From contig NZ_BMFP01000008.1 of assembly GCF_014638845.1 (NCBI RefSeq), positions 146,907 to 210,906 of the forward strand: 64,000 bases of DNA, given 5' to 3'. The position numbers and the translations under genes were made by a program. The DNA comes from Pontibacter amylolyticus (GTDB lineage Bacteria > Bacteroidota > Bacteroidia > Cytophagales > Hymenobacteraceae). Below the pieces are notes generated by a model. The model had not been told where the DNA came from. It ran no database searches and worked only from the letters and a program-made list of their open reading frames with translations. Within the stretch, counting starts at the first letter, position 1, and each line of letters begins with the position of its first letter. Shown here piece after piece: positions 27,637 to 36,910 of the stretch.

Positions 27637-27819
27637 ATGGCTAACCGACGATTATTCAGAATTTTGCTCGCCATCGCCTGCTTTGTATTTGCAGGGGTAA
27701 AAGGCTGGCAGATATGGCAGGGAGAGTACGAATGGATAGATGTCTTTATCCTGGTTGCTTTTCTGGCCTTTGGGATTATGTATGTAGTGATACTGACCAA
27801 GAACACACCGCAGGAATAG
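27637..27819 (+). CDS. Small two-helix membrane protein of unknown function
   Basis: 60 residues from the ATG at 27637; the frame also contains an earlier TTG at 27628. Two hydrophobic segments (FRILLAIACFVFAGVKG and IDVFILVAFLAFGIMYVVIL) are separated by a short loop with WQIWQGEYEW. I recognise no family. TATACTTTG at 27604-27612 resembles a Bacteroidota -7 box, with a short leader of about 20 nt. A long imperfect inverted repeat begins at the stop codon. The gene has codon use like its neighbours and is probably real. Confidence 0.65.
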   Translation: MANRRLFRILLAIACFVFAGVKGWQIWQGEYEWIDVFILVAFLAFGIMYVVILTKNTPQE

Positions 27820-27896
27820 GCTAAAAAGAGAAAAGCCTGAAAATTAAAAAATATCTTGGCAGACATTCTCAACTTTCAGGCTTTCAACTTTTAGCC
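27819..27896. repeat. Long imperfect inverted repeat after the small membrane gene
   Basis: The arms 27819-27845 and 27871-27896 are complementary with few mismatches: GGCTAAAAAG on the left pairs with CTTTTAGCC on the right, and AAGCCTGAAA with TTTCAGGCTT. The loop is about 25 nt. It lies at the end of the 60-residue gene and may act as its 3' structure. There is no T-run after the plus-strand stem. Confidence 0.6.
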
Positions 27897-28099
27897 AAAG
27901 GTACTCATTATACGCCCCTGTTTTTGATAGGGTTACGATTGCTCCGGAAAAGCGAAATAATTTTTAGCATGCTTCGTTAGGAGAAGTTTTGCCAGAAAAA
28001 AATTGCACTGATTTTCTGGTGTTTCGGGTGAAGCTCAGAAAGGAGAGGGGGCAGTAGCTAGGGACTTTTTTGGCAAGGGTCGCTACCCCTGAGGTGAAT

Positions 28100-28415
28100 T
28101 ACCTCCCCTAGCTCCTCCTTTTTTCGAGGGCCCCTACCCCCAGAGGGGAGTTCCTGCTACTGCTCTTGCAGGGTATAGCTTTGTAGCTACAGCAGCTTCA
28201 TTGCGGTACCGGGTCCAACCACCCCTGCCCCTCCTTATCCAAGGAGGGGAGTCTGTAACCGCTAGTTCAATGGTGTAGCTTTGTAGCTGCAGTTTCATGT
28301 GCATGATCGACATCCCCCTACCCCCTTCAAAGGGGGAGTTCAGCCATTACCTGTATCAGGTATAATCCCTGATGAGAGTATCACGGACCACTGGCAGGTA
28401 TAGCAAGACTTACTT
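28100..28415 (-). repeat. Cluster of REP-like palindromes, copy B
   Basis: This is the reverse-complement counterpart of the cluster at 8694-9053. The 28206-28256 palindrome repeats 8806-8857 almost exactly. A second palindrome with CCCCCTTTGAAGGGGG core and GGGGGATGTC tail lies at about 28311-28333 (minus strand). A CCCCTC...GGGGCCCTCG module at about 28118-28150 resembles 9023-9045. The hairpin/TATACCT segment at about 28393-28415 resembles 8694-8717. No gene is present from 27,820 to 28,685; the plus-strand open frame starting at 28449 is made of repeat sequence. Confidence 0.72.
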
Positions 28416-28447
28416 GCACTTGGGCTACAAAGCAGAAAGCGGTGCAC

Positions 28448-28557
28448 GGTGCACAAAACGACTACCCACTGTTTGAGCGTTCAGCGAGTTTGGGGAGTCT
28501 TGATTTTTTTGCTTACTTTTTTCATCAAGGAAAAAAGTAAGGCCCGCCCGGCCAGGG
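28448..28557 (-). repeat. 110-nt structured dispersed repeat, copy B
   Basis: Inverted copy of 8553-8662. Read on the minus strand it has the same order: GC-rich block, A/T hairpin (TTACTTTTTTC facing GAAAAAAGTAA), conserved linker CAAACTCGCTGAACGCTC, and a second hairpin with arms at 28492-28499 and 28460-28467. Relative to copy A, one pair in the first stem and two in the second are changed on both sides so that pairing is kept. It lies in the convergent gap between the 60-residue membrane gene and priA. Confidence 0.85.
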
Positions 28558-28685
28558 TATACGGTGCCCGCTGCACAGGCGAAGCAATGAAACAAAATCA
28601 TTTGCTATACCTACGAACCAGCCACGCCGGCCAGGCAAAAAGCCCTGGCTATACCTACAAAAACCAGAATTAAGCTAGCATCAAA

Positions 28686-31175
28686 TCAAGCCGGATCCAC
28701 ATCCGCAACTACCCGTATCCCCTTAAAATCGGGCAACAGGTACAGCTGCTGTATCACCTTGGAGATGGCCTGTTTGGCGGCGCGAAGGTTCACATTCTCA
28801 CGCGGGAGCTTCACATGGATCTCGTTCAGGAAAAGATTCCGGATCTTGAAAATGTACGGCACTTCCGGCCCGAGCACCAGTTGCGTACCTAGCTGATCCG
28901 TCAGATCCTTGGCCAGCACGATGGCGGCATTTTCGGATATTTTTTCGTCAGGGTGCTTCACCGTGATGCGGATCATGCGGGCGAAAGGCGGGTAGCCGAA
29001 GCGCATGCGTTCCTCGATCTCATGCTCGTAAAGCGAGGTATAGTCGTTACTATGCACCTTCCGGAAGATCGGCTGCAGCGGGTCGCGGGTTTGGATCAGT
29101 ACCGTGCCAGGCTTGCCTTTGCGACCGGCGCGCCCGCTCACCTGCACAAACAGCTGATAGGCCCGCTCGTGTGCCCGGAAATCAGGGAAGTGGATGATGC
29201 TGTCGGCGTTGAGTATACCTACCAGACTTACATTCTCGAAGTCCAAACCCTTGGTGACCATCTGGGTGCCGATCAGCACATTGGTTTTGCCACTCTCAAA
29301 GTCGGCGATGATTTGCTGGTAGCTGTTTTTCTTCTTGGTCGTGTCCAGGTCCATGCGCTGTACCTCGGCGTTAGGCAGCATCAGTTTCAGGTCGTCCTCC
29401 ACCTTTTCGGTGCCGAAGCCCATGCTCCGGAGCGTAGTTGCGCCGCAAGCGGGGCAGTCGTGCGGCATGCGCTCGTGGTAGCCGCAGTAGTGACAGCGCA
29501 GCTCGTTGTTATACTTGTGGTAGGAGAGGCTCACGGCACAATGCTGGCACTTGGGAATCCAGGAGCATTCGTCGCAGCTGATGAAAGGCGCGTAGCCGCG
29601 GCGGTTCTGGAACAGGATCACCTGCTCGTTTCGTGCCAGCCGCTCTTCGATGGCCGTCACCAGTTTGCCCGAAAAGTGGTTGTGCATGTTCTTCCGCTGC
29701 TGCTCTTCCCGCACGTTTATCAATTCGATGGTAGGCATCTGCGCCTCACCGAAGCGCTTGTGCATGTTCACCAGGCCCCAGCGGTCGGTCTTGCAGTTGT
29801 AGTAGGTCTCGATGGAAGGCGTGGCAGAGCCGAGCAGGGTTTTTGCCCCCTGCAGGTGCGCCATCATCAGGGCCGTTTCGCGGGCGTTATACCGGGGGGC
29901 TGGTTCGTATTGCTTGTAGCTGGGCTCATGCTCCTCATCTACTATCACCAGCGACAGGTTATGGAAAGGCAGGAACACCGCCGAACGTACGCCCACCACC
30001 ATTTGAAAACGACCCGAAAGCACGCCCTGCCATACCTCTGCCCGCTCGTTGTCGGAGAACTTGGAGTGGTAGATTCCCAGCTTATCGCCAAACACTTTGA
30101 TCAGACGGGTTACGATCTGGGCCGTGAGCGCAATTTCGGGTAGCAGGTATAGCACCTGCCCGCCAGCCTCCAGCGCATGCTTGATCAGGTCGATGTATAC
30201 CTCTGTCTTGCCACTTCCCGTCACGCCATGCAGCAGCACGGTGTCTTTCTCTTTGAAGAGGCCCAGTATTTCGTCTTTGGCCTGTTCCTGGTGTTCCGAC
30301 AGCTTCATGGGCTGCAGCGACACCGTGTTGTCAACGGGGAATCGCGAAATGATCTGGTCAAACTGCTCGAACACGCCTTTTTTGATCAGCGAGTCGATGG
30401 AGGATTTGGAAAGGTGCGGGTTATTGGCCAGCACACTCTTCTCTATACCTGCACTGTTGAGGTGGATGTTCTGGTGCACTGGTACCTTTTGCAGGTAGTT
30501 GAGCAGAATGTCGAGCTGCTTGGGCTTGGTGGCCAGCTGGTTGAAGAGCTCCTCCAGCATACCTTCCTCCTGTACGAAATGCTCCGTCAGGCGAATCTTC
30601 TTGACCACTTTAGGCGAAAAGCGGTCGCTCACCTGCTCAAATATGATGATCGCCTCTTTCTGGATTAGGGATTTGATGTACTTGTGATAACTCTTCAGCT
30701 GCAGCAGGTTGCCCACTTCCGTAAAGGTAAGGGCGGGGTTTTGCTGCAGGGCGTAGATGATTTTGACTTCCTGCGACGCCAACGGGATGTCGTCTTCTTC
30801 GGGGTTGAAGTGCGGGTGCAGCTGTATGCGCGACTCGCTGCTGAGTTTGAGCGCCGAGGGCAGGGCCGCATTGATCACCTCACCGATGGTGCACATGTAG
30901 TAGTCGGCAATCCAGCGGAAAAGCTTGAGCTGTGGGGCCGTTACGATCGGCTTATCATCCAGCACATCCAGAATATACTTGGCCTGGTAGTCTGCAGGAG
31001 CGTTTTCGTGGATATCGGCCACGATGCAGCTGAGTACCCGCTTGGCGCCGAACTGCACAATTACCCGTGCGCCCACCAGCACCTCGTCGTTCATCTCGAA
31101 GGGGATGCGGTAGGTATACAGCTTCGGGAGCGGCAGGGGCAGGATCACGTCGGCAAAAAGCGTGACGCGGTCCAC
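28686..31175 (-). CDS. priA: Primosomal protein N' (replication restart helicase PriA)
   Basis: About 829 residues if it starts at the GTG at 31175 (VDRVTLFADVILPLPLPKLYTY); the frame stays open to a TTG at 31253, but a candidate promoter overlaps that TTG. The start is uncertain (TTG at 31217 is another option). The 3' DNA-binding domain comes first, then the helicase core with Walker A GVTGSGKTEVY (about residue 318) and DEEH box. A zinc region of eight cysteines follows (about residues 533-580; CDEC, CQHC, CHYCG and CPACG), then helicase motifs V/VI (SGRAGRKGKPG). PriA reloads the replisome at collapsed forks. Length and motifs are normal for Bacteroidota PriA. Confidence 0.95.
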   Translation of the reverse strand: MDRVTLFADVILPLPLPKLYTYRIPFEMNDEVLVGARVIVQFGAKRVLSCIVADIHENAPADYQAKYILDVLDDKPIVTAPQLKLFRWIADYYMCTIGEVINAALPSALKLSSESRIQLHPHFNPEEDDIPLASQEVKIIYALQQNPALTFTEVGNLLQLKSYHKYIKSLIQKEAIIIFEQVSDRFSPKVVKKIRLTEHFVQEEGMLEELFNQLATKPKQLDILLNYLQKVPVHQNIHLNSAGIEKSVLANNPHLSKSSIDSLIKKGVFEQFDQIISRFPVDNTVSLQPMKLSEHQEQAKDEILGLFKEKDTVLLHGVTGSGKTEVYIDLIKHALEAGGQVLYLLPEIALTAQIVTRLIKVFGDKLGIYHSKFSDNERAEVWQGVLSGRFQMVVGVRSAVFLPFHNLSLVIVDEEHEPSYKQYEPAPRYNARETALMMAHLQGAKTLLGSATPSIETYYNCKTDRWGLVNMHKRFGEAQMPTIELINVREEQQRKNMHNHFSGKLVTAIEERLARNEQVILFQNRRGYAPFISCDECSWIPKCQHCAVSLSYHKYNNELRCHYCGYHERMPHDCPACGATTLRSMGFGTEKVEDDLKLMLPNAEVQRMDLDTTKKKNSYQQIIADFESGKTNVLIGTQMVTKGLDFENVSLVGILNADSIIHFPDFRAHERAYQLFVQVSGRAGRKGKPGTVLIQTRDPLQPIFRKVHSNDYTSLYEHEIEERMRFGYPPFARMIRITVKHPDEKISENAAIVLAKDLTDQLGTQLVLGPEVPYIFKIRNLFLNEIHVKLPRENVNLRAAKQAISKVIQQLYLLPDFKGIRVVADVDPA

Positions 31176-31253
31176 GGCCGGCTCCGGTGGGTAATTGAAA
31201 TTGAGTAACTCAGACAAGGGCGCAGGTATAGGTTGTACATGCAAAGGTCGCAA

Positions 31254-31562
31254 AAAAGCGTGTAAATCCCGAAAGTATAGCCATACCCGTTAACTCACTT
31301 TTTCATGGGGTATAGCTTTTGCCTTGGTGCCTGCATCAAAACAAACCTGGCTCTTTGGAAAGGTATGGCGGTATGCTTATACATGTCTGGCATGGTGTGC
31401 TTTGTGCCTGCATTCCTAGGCGGTTTCTCTTTTTCTCCTTAATATTGGTTACTAGTCGGTTCCTTGCTGGGAGAGGGGCTTGAGGACAATTTGAAAGATG
31501 TGCTGGAGAAGCGGCTACATAAGAGATGCACAGAGCATAACGAGAAACAATAAGACTCTTTT
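31254..31562. other. Intergenic region between priA and the DoxX-like gene
   Basis: About 300 nt between divergent genes. On the minus strand, GACCTTTG (plus-strand positions 31242-31249) resembles the -7 box of a Bacteroidota promoter and would support a priA start downstream of 31235. No convincing -33 box, RNA gene or repeat was seen in the rest. Confidence 0.45.
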
Positions 31563-31955
31563 ATGAAGACAACTGCTATGATCACGATTGCCCGGGTGCT
31601 GCTGGGCGCCATCTTCACCTTTGCCGGGCTCAACGGCTTCCTCTTCTTGTTTGACATCGATCCGATCGGCGCCACCTCGCTGCACGTGCCTTTCATGCAG
31701 GTGCTGGTGAGCACGCCTTTCGTGTTTATACCTCTAAAAGCGCTGGAGCTCGTGGCAGGTGTAATGCTGCTGGCAAACCGCTATGTGTTGCTGGCCCTGC
31801 TTGTTTTGCTGCCACTAGGGGTAAATATTCTTCTTTTTCACTTATTTGCTGACCCATCGCTTCTGATCAATGGCATCGTGGTGATGCTCCTCCTTGGGCT
31901 GCTGCTTTTCCACTACAGAAAGCATTACGCCGGTTTACTGGTGCGCAAGTTGTAG
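31563..31955 (+). CDS. DoxX-like small membrane protein
   Basis: 130 residues with four predicted transmembrane helices (about 6-27, 51-70, 74-95 and 98-116). The N-terminal segment TIARVLLGAIFTFAGLNGFLFLF and the ALELVAGVMLLANRY motif fit the DoxX family pattern. DoxX proteins have been tied to quinone or thiol redox and to oxidative stress in some bacteria; no specific activity can be claimed here. An inner-membrane protein, convergent with the DUF255 gene 36 nt downstream; no clear terminator hairpin was found between them. Confidence 0.75.
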   Translation: MKTTAMITIARVLLGAIFTFAGLNGFLFLFDIDPIGATSLHVPFMQVLVSTPFVFIPLKALELVAGVMLLANRYVLLALLVLLPLGVNILLFHLFADPSLLINGIVVMLLLGLLLFHYRKHYAGLLVRKL

Positions 31956-31991
31956 GTATACTGTTCCCTACGGGTGGTCGAGGCGGCAAAG

Positions 31992-34058
31992 TTAGAGGGC
32001 CGGGAAATTGGGATTTTGGCCAGTGCGGTTTTGCAACTGCTCGAGTGCCTCGGCAGCCGTTTGCACCGGTAGCTGACAGGTCCTGTTATAGCATACATAA
32101 ACGGTGGTTTTGCCGTTTATGGCGCTGCGATCCTGTAGTAAGGGCAGCTCACTTTGGCCTTCAGTGCCAGCCAGCAGCATGTTGGGGATGTAAAACGAGC
32201 TGAGCTCGGAGCGCATCTCCGGTGCCTGATGCCCCACAATGGCCACCTCGGCGGTGGGCTGCAGCTTGTGGTAATACAGAGTGGCCCAGTTGCCCATGTG
32301 GCCGGGTTCTCTCACCACAAGCTCTTTCACCTGCGCGAGCATGGCATCTGCAAGTTGCTGGTAACGCTCCTCATCAAAGTAAAGCCCCAGCAGGTATAGG
32401 TTGGTGGCCATCACCGAGTTGGAGGACGGAATCACATTGTCGAGTAGCTCTTTTTTGCGGGCCACCAGCTTTTCTGCGCTCTGGTCTGTGAAGAAGAACA
32501 ATTGCTCCTGTTCATCCAGGAAGTTAGCCAAGGTATAGTCCGTCAGCTGCCTGGCCTCCTGCAGGTATTTTTCGTCAAATGTGATCTCGTATACCCGGAT
32601 CAGTGCTCGGATCAGCAAGGCATAGTCTTCCAGAAAACCGTCTATGGAAGCCTTTCCTTCCTTATAATTATGGTATAGCCTATCGCCCTGCTTGAAGTGC
32701 CGGAGTATAAAGTCTGCATTGCGGACGGCCAGGTGCAGGAAGCGCTTGTTGCCGAAGGTATAGTAGGCATCTGCCAGGCCTTTGAGCATGATGGCGTTCC
32801 ACGAGCAAAGGATCTTTTCGTCCAGACCCGGACGAATGCGCTGTGACCGGACTTCCATCAGCTTGTCTTTCCAGGTCTTCACCATCTCCTCCAGCACCTC
32901 CAGTTCCAGCTCGTTTTCCTTGGCAAAATGCGCATCGCTAATGCGGCGGTGCAGGATGTTCTGCCCATGCTCAAAATTACCGGTCGTGGTCACGTGGTAG
33001 TATTTCGACAGGATGGGCTCTTCTGCCCCGAACAGGTCCTGCAGTTCCTGACGGGTGAATACATAGAACTTGCCCTCCACGCCTTCGCTGTCTGCATCGA
33101 GCGACGAGTAAAAGCCGCCTTCTTCGCTCATCAGCTCACGCTCCGCAAACGCGATCGTTTCGTGTACCACGTCTTTGTAAAGTGTTTCTTTTGTGAGCAG
33201 ATACGCTTCTGCGTATAAACTGATCAGCTGCCCGTTGTCGTAGAGCATCTTCTCAAAGTGCGGTGCCAGCCATTTTTCATCGACAGAATAACGGGCAAAT
33301 CCGCCTCCGATCTGGTCGTAAATGCCGCCATAAGCCATCTCGTGTAGCGTGAGGTTGATGTGTTTCAGGGCGGCTGCATTTTCGGTGTGGGCGTAATAGC
33401 GTAGCAAAAACAGCAGATTGGCTGGCATCGGAAACTTGGGGGCAGCACCAAAGCCGCCGTGCTTCTTGTCGAACTGCCGGGCCAGGTTGCGGTATAGCTC
33501 CTCAAACTCCTCTTCACTCACTTCCGTCTGGCTTTGCTGAATCCCGAATCTTTTCAGTTCGCTCAGGTTGAGGTGCTTCACGAACTGCTCCGCCGATTGG
33601 TCGAGTTTCTGCCTGTCCTTCGCGTAGGCTTCCGCGATGTTAAGGAGGAGTTTTACCCACTGTTGGGGTGTGAAGTAGGTGCCGCCATAAAACGGCTTGG
33701 CCTCCGAGTTCAGGAAGACATTCAGCGGCCAGCCTCCCTGCACACCCATGGCCTGCAAAGCTTCCATGTGCACGGCATCCACATCCGGTCGCTCCTCCCG
33801 GTCCACCTTGATGCACACAAAATGCTCGTTCATGACGCTGGCAATCTTTTCGTTCTCAAACGACTGATGCTCCATGACGTGGCACCAATGGCAGGCCGCG
33901 TAGCCAATACTCACCAATATAGGTTTGTCCTCCTGTCTGGCCTTTTGCAAAGCTTCCTCTCCCCACGGGTACCAGTCCACCGGGTTGTAGGCGTGCTGCA
34001 ACAGGTAAGGGCTGCTTTCGTTGATCAGTTTGTTCGGTGTCTTCTTGTTTTGGGCCAT
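31992..34058 (-). CDS. DUF255 thioredoxin-domain protein (YyaL/SPATA20 family)
   Basis: 688 residues. The N-terminal third is a thioredoxin-like domain with the signature [25 protein letters not shown] opening, a CHWC redox motif at residues 56-59, DREERPDVD and GGWPLNVFL. The remainder is an alpha/alpha toroid resembling glycan-processing folds ([37 protein letters not shown]). The family is widespread and conserved to humans (spermatogenesis-associated protein 20), but its biochemical function is not established. Cytosolic by lack of a signal peptide. The length is typical. Downstream of the GSCFA gene on the same strand with a 123-nt gap. Confidence 0.93.
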   Translation of the reverse strand: MAQNKKTPNKLINESSPYLLQHAYNPVDWYPWGEEALQKARQEDKPILVSIGYAACHWCHVMEHQSFENEKIASVMNEHFVCIKVDREERPDVDAVHMEALQAMGVQGGWPLNVFLNSEAKPFYGGTYFTPQQWVKLLLNIAEAYAKDRQKLDQSAEQFVKHLNLSELKRFGIQQSQTEVSEEEFEELYRNLARQFDKKHGGFGAAPKFPMPANLLFLLRYYAHTENAAALKHINLTLHEMAYGGIYDQIGGGFARYSVDEKWLAPHFEKMLYDNGQLISLYAEAYLLTKETLYKDVVHETIAFAERELMSEEGGFYSSLDADSEGVEGKFYVFTRQELQDLFGAEEPILSKYYHVTTTGNFEHGQNILHRRISDAHFAKENELELEVLEEMVKTWKDKLMEVRSQRIRPGLDEKILCSWNAIMLKGLADAYYTFGNKRFLHLAVRNADFILRHFKQGDRLYHNYKEGKASIDGFLEDYALLIRALIRVYEITFDEKYLQEARQLTDYTLANFLDEQEQLFFFTDQSAEKLVARKKELLDNVIPSSNSVMATNLYLLGLYFDEERYQQLADAMLAQVKELVVREPGHMGNWATLYYHKLQPTAEVAIVGHQAPEMRSELSSFYIPNMLLAGTEGQSELPLLQDRSAINGKTTVYVCYNRTCQLPVQTAAEALEQLQNRTGQNPNFPAL

Positions 34059-34181
34059 GGTCGTCGTGTTGCGGGCTTCTGGAACTCTATACCTACGGAC
34101 AAGGCAGGTAAAAGTATGTTGACGACGGGCTGTTCGGAAGAATTAAGAGAGCAGTAGAGAAGCAATGAGCTATACCTGAAT

Positions 34182-35162
34182 TTACTTAACCAGCTGTTGC
34201 TTCAGGGCCTTTTCTTCTTCTGAAACATCCAGTTTATACCTGTCAGCGAGCTGCTGTAGCTGTTGGAGGGTGGTTTTCAGGAAGCTTTGGTGTGCATCAG
34301 ACCCGGGATGAAAGGGCCGGTGGGCAATGGCCCGTCGCATTTTCTCCCACACTGTCAGAAAACCCCTGAAATCCTCGCCCAGGTAGGTGTTCACAAACTT
34401 GTTCCAGATGTAATCCTCTGCCACTTCCGTCGGGTGCACCATGTCACGTCCATAGAAACGGTAGTCGCGCAAGTCGTCCATCATGATCTCGAAGGCGGGA
34501 AAGTAGTGCGCCTGCCTGTTGTTAGTAGTAATTTCATGGCATAGGAGCCGCAAAATGGATTTGCTGACGCTGTTTACCTCAATCGTTTCCTTGATGTGGC
34601 GCACGGGGCTTACCGTGAGCAAGACCTGCAGTGCGGGGTTGAAGCGCCACAGTTCCTCTAAGGTCTGCTGCATATCGGCACGCAAGATGTCAAAGGAGAG
34701 GAGTTCGCGGCTAAACTGGCGGGCGGGCAGTTTATGACAGTTGGCCACTACCTCGCCGGAGCTCTGCAAACGGTAACCCACCGCCGTGCCGAGCGTCATG
34801 ACCAGTAGGTTGGCCTGCTGCAAGGTATGGTGGGTCAGAAAAAGCCGCTCTTCGATGTTCTGCAGCAAGGTATCGCGGGAAGGGGAGGAGAGGGAGGAGT
34901 GCAGGTCATAGCCATACCAGATGTTCTGGTGTTGCACCAGGTTATCAGCAATCGGATGTGAGTCGCCGATGGAGGCCCGAAGCAGCTTGCCTACGGATAG
35001 CGGGTTAAAGATCGTTCCGAAAGGGTTCACTAATACCTGCGCCTTGTTTTCCTGCAGCTTGCGGCCAATTACCTCGGCAAAGCAGGAACCAATGGTCACG
35101 ATGCCACTCGCCAGACTCAGGTCAAGGCCACTGGCAGGTATGTTGAGTTCAGTCCGGAACAT
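34182..35162 (-). CDS. GSCFA domain-containing protein
   Basis: 326 residues. The name-giving GSCFAE motif is at residues 25-30, within TIGSCFAEVIGRKL. Further family blocks are NPFGTIFNPLS, LVMTLGTAVGY, LTVSPVRHIKE and the late DMVHPTEVAEDYIW, which carries the Asp/His pair of an SGNH-hydrolase-like fold. Ser26 would be the nucleophile and Asp/His of the VHP block the rest of the triad; this is family inference. Substrate is unknown, probably a carbohydrate ester or acyl group. It lies downstream of rplI, separated by a strong terminator, so it has its own transcript. AGGTATA words stand just upstream of the start. Confidence 0.9.
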   Translation of the reverse strand: MFRTELNIPASGLDLSLASGIVTIGSCFAEVIGRKLQENKAQVLVNPFGTIFNPLSVGKLLRASIGDSHPIADNLVQHQNIWYGYDLHSSLSSPSRDTLLQNIEERLFLTHHTLQQANLLVMTLGTAVGYRLQSSGEVVANCHKLPARQFSRELLSFDILRADMQQTLEELWRFNPALQVLLTVSPVRHIKETIEVNSVSKSILRLLCHEITTNNRQAHYFPAFEIMMDDLRDYRFYGRDMVHPTEVAEDYIWNKFVNTYLGEDFRGFLTVWEKMRRAIAHRPFHPGSDAHQSFLKTTLQQLQQLADRYKLDVSEEEKALKQQLVK

Positions 35163-35176
35163 AGGTATAGGTATAG
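35162..35176 (+). repeat. Two tandem AGGTATA words upstream of the GSCFA gene
   Basis: AGGTATA occurs at about 35163 and 35169, overlapping as TAGGTATAGGTATAGC directly in front of the minus-strand GSCFA start codon. It could be part of the leader or simply another copy of the genome-wide word. Confidence 0.6.
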
Positions 35177-35205
35177 CGCAAATTAACCCGAAGCGGGAAA
35201 TAAAA

Positions 35206-35236
35206 AAAGCGCCCTGCTTTTAGGGCAGGGCGCTTT
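35206..35236 (-). terminator. Terminator of the rpsF-rpsR-rplI operon
   Basis: A perfect 12-bp GC-rich stem (35206-35217 with 35225-35236). On the minus strand it is followed by a T-run (plus-strand A at 35202-35208). It lies 23 nt after the rplI stop. Confidence 0.9.
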
Positions 35237-35258
35237 GTATGCTTGGTAGCGGCTAAGA

Positions 35259-35702
35259 TTACTCAGCTACTACATTGAAGCGGATCTGGTGCTTCACTTC
35301 TTTGTGCAGGTTCAGCGTGGCAGTGTACTCACCAGCTGTTTTCACGTCCTGATCGAAAGAAATGCGCTTGCGGTCTACATCGTGACCTTTAGCCTTAAGG
35401 GCCTCAGAAAGCTGGTTAGTGGTAACAGAACCGAAGATCTTACCGGTCTCACCTACCTTAGCAGGGATTTCCAGTGTGATATCACCGATCTTGTTGGCCA
35501 GTTCCTGCGCATCGCTCTGGATTTTCTCCAGTTTGTGGGCAGCCTGACGCACGTTCTCAGCTACGATCTTCTTGTTGGTTTTGTCAGCCAGCACTGCCAG
35601 ACCCTGTGGGATCAGGTAGTTACGGCCATATCCTGGCTTTACAGTAACGATATCGTTCTTGTAACCAAGGTTCTTAACGTCATCTTTAAGTATTACTTCC
35701 AT
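35259..35702 (-). CDS. rplI: 50S ribosomal protein L9 (bL9)
   Basis: 147 residues, the usual length. The N-terminal domain begins MEVILKDDVKNLGYKNDIVTVKPGYGRNYLIP, the bL9 signature that binds 23S rRNA, followed by the long connecting helix (about 41-75) and the C-terminal domain with GKIFGSVTTNQLSEALK. It is the third gene of the small ribosomal operon, 13 nt after rpsR, and is followed by a strong terminator. Confidence 0.98.
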   Translation of the reverse strand: MEVILKDDVKNLGYKNDIVTVKPGYGRNYLIPQGLAVLADKTNKKIVAENVRQAAHKLEKIQSDAQELANKIGDITLEIPAKVGETGKIFGSVTTNQLSEALKAKGHDVDRKRISFDQDVKTAGEYTATLNLHKEVKHQIRFNVVAE

Positions 35703-35715
35703 GTTCGTTCCCTCC

Positions 35716-35967
35716 TTATTTTAAAGAATCAGTTACATAAGGTAAGATAGCCAGGTGACGTGCGCGGGCAACAGCCTGGGCAACTTTACGCTGGAACTTC
35801 AGGCTGGTGCCTGTCAATCTTCTTGGAAGGATCTTGCCCTGCTCGTTTACAAACTTAAGCAGGAAGTTGCCGTCCTTATAGTCGATATACTTGATACCGC
35901 TCTTTTTGAAGCGGCAGTATTTCTGACGATTTTCTTGTTTGTGTACTCTTTCGTTAACTAGGCTCAT
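35716..35967 (-). CDS. rpsR: 30S ribosomal protein S18 (bS18)
   Basis: 83 residues, ending VTDSLK. Family features are [16 protein letters not shown] and the basic [24 protein letters not shown] block that binds 16S rRNA. It pairs with bS6 in the 30S platform. Its ATG overlaps the rpsF stop by one base (TAATG), so the two are translationally coupled. No priB or ssb gene lies between rpsF and rpsR here. Confidence 0.98.
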   Translation of the reverse strand: MSLVNERVHKQENRQKYCRFKKSGIKYIDYKDGNFLLKFVNEQGKILPRRLTGTSLKFQRKVAQAVARARHLAILPYVTDSLK

Positions 35968-36335
35968 TATGCTTTAACCTCCTCTTTTTTAGCCTGTGAT
36001 TTGAATTCACCTTTTCTTCTGCGCTCGTTATAAGCAATAGCATGCTTATCAAGTGCAGTGGTCAGGAAGCGAACAACTTTTTCGTCGCGGCGATAAGCCA
36101 GCTCAAGCACGTCTACTACAGAAGTAGGGGCCATAAACTCGATGAGGTGGTAGAAACCAGTAGATTTCTTCTGGATTGGGTAAGCAAGCTTACGCAGGCC
36201 CCAGTTCTCTTCGTGGATAATGTCGGCGCTATTTTCCTTAAGCACCTGTCTGAACTTCTCGACCGTTTCCTGCATCTGCGTCTCGTTCAACAGAGGCGTC
36301 AGAATGAAGACCGTTTCGTAATTTTTTAATTCCAT
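35967..36335 (-). CDS. rpsF: 30S ribosomal protein S6 (bS6)
   Basis: 122 residues from the ATG at 36335 ([16 protein letters not shown]). The open frame runs 40 codons further upstream, but a perfect promoter -7 box lies inside that stretch, so the later ATG is chosen. It has the bS6 fold markers: [29 protein letters not shown] and [12 protein letters not shown]. The C-terminal tail is charged and typical of the phylum. First gene of rpsF-rpsR-rplI. Confidence 0.97.
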   Translation of the reverse strand: MELKNYETVFILTPLLNETQMQETVEKFRQVLKENSADIIHEENWGLRKLAYPIQKKSTGFYHLIEFMAPTSVVDVLELAYRRDEKVVRFLTTALDKHAIAYNERRRKGEFKSQAKKEEVKA

Positions 36336-36366
36336 TTGGTTATGAGAATTTTTTTGTTTTAGGGTG

Positions 36367-36396
36367 CAAATATACGCCAATGATTCTGTATTCCAA
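36367..36396 (-). promoter_or_regulatory. Promoter of the rpsF-rpsR-rplI operon
   Basis: On the minus strand TTG (36396-36394) and TATATTTG (36374-36367) are separated by 19 nt, matching the Bacteroidota TTG-N19-TAnnTTTG consensus exactly. The leader to the rpsF ATG is about 25 nt. Confidence 0.85.
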
Positions 36397-36832
36397 AAAC
36401 TTGCACCAAAATAAATGCGTGATCCTTCAGAGGGTAGGCTACAGGGCTTCAGCATTGGAGGGTTGCTCTACTGATGATAACACCAGATAGCGGATGCGCT
36501 TCATAATTCCGCGGTTTCTATATATATAATAAAGAGTGCAAAAAATCGGTGGGCGCGAGTGTGGCAACCAAAAAAACGGTGCCAAAAATAAAAAGAAGCT
36601 AACGACAACAAAATCAGGATTTTATAAGTTCAAGTGTGGGTGCGTCCGTGCAGGGGGTTAAAGCAAGATGAAAGTGGATAATTTTGTGCAGAAAACACTG
36701 AGCATTCACGTGCTTATTTAGAATAATTTTAAATAAAATAGCCGATTCCGTTAAAAAAAAGCAGAAAGTGTTCCCTAAGTGATTGTACTTAAGGGGATAT
36801 TGTCTATAGGGGTAAAAATAAGCACATAATAT
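36397..36832. other. Divergent intergenic region upstream of rpsF and actA
   Basis: About 436 nt with no gene. It becomes A/T-rich from about 36,520 onward. I see no hairpin terminator, RNA gene or AGGTATA word. Regulatory sites for the respiratory operon could lie at 36,700-36,830, but no defined operator was recognised. Confidence 0.5.
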
Positions 36833-36862
36833 TTGATTAATGGGTTTCAGGTAGTAGATTTG
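36833..36862 (+). promoter_or_regulatory. Promoter of the act-cox respiratory operon
   Basis: TTG at 36833-36835 and TAGATTTG at 36855-36862, separated by 19 nt, match the Bacteroidota housekeeping consensus exactly and with the same spacing as the rpsF promoter. Transcription would start about 7 nt downstream, about 40 nt before the actA ATG. Confidence 0.85.
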
Positions 36863-36910
36863 TGCCCGTAAAGTAAATTCACCATTATACTAAACACAAG
36901 CGTCCTGGCT

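Noticed and set aside
28449..28673. A 74-codon open frame on the plus strand in the second repeat gap
   Set aside because: It is built from the inverted copy of the 110-nt element and AGGTATA words; the homologous DNA at 8553 has no matching frame.
28953..30143. 396-codon antisense frame within priA
   Set aside because: The sense strand encodes complete helicase and zinc motifs; the antisense product has none.
36336..36455. Forty-codon N-terminal extension of bS6
   Set aside because: A consensus promoter lies inside it and the extension is absent from the family.
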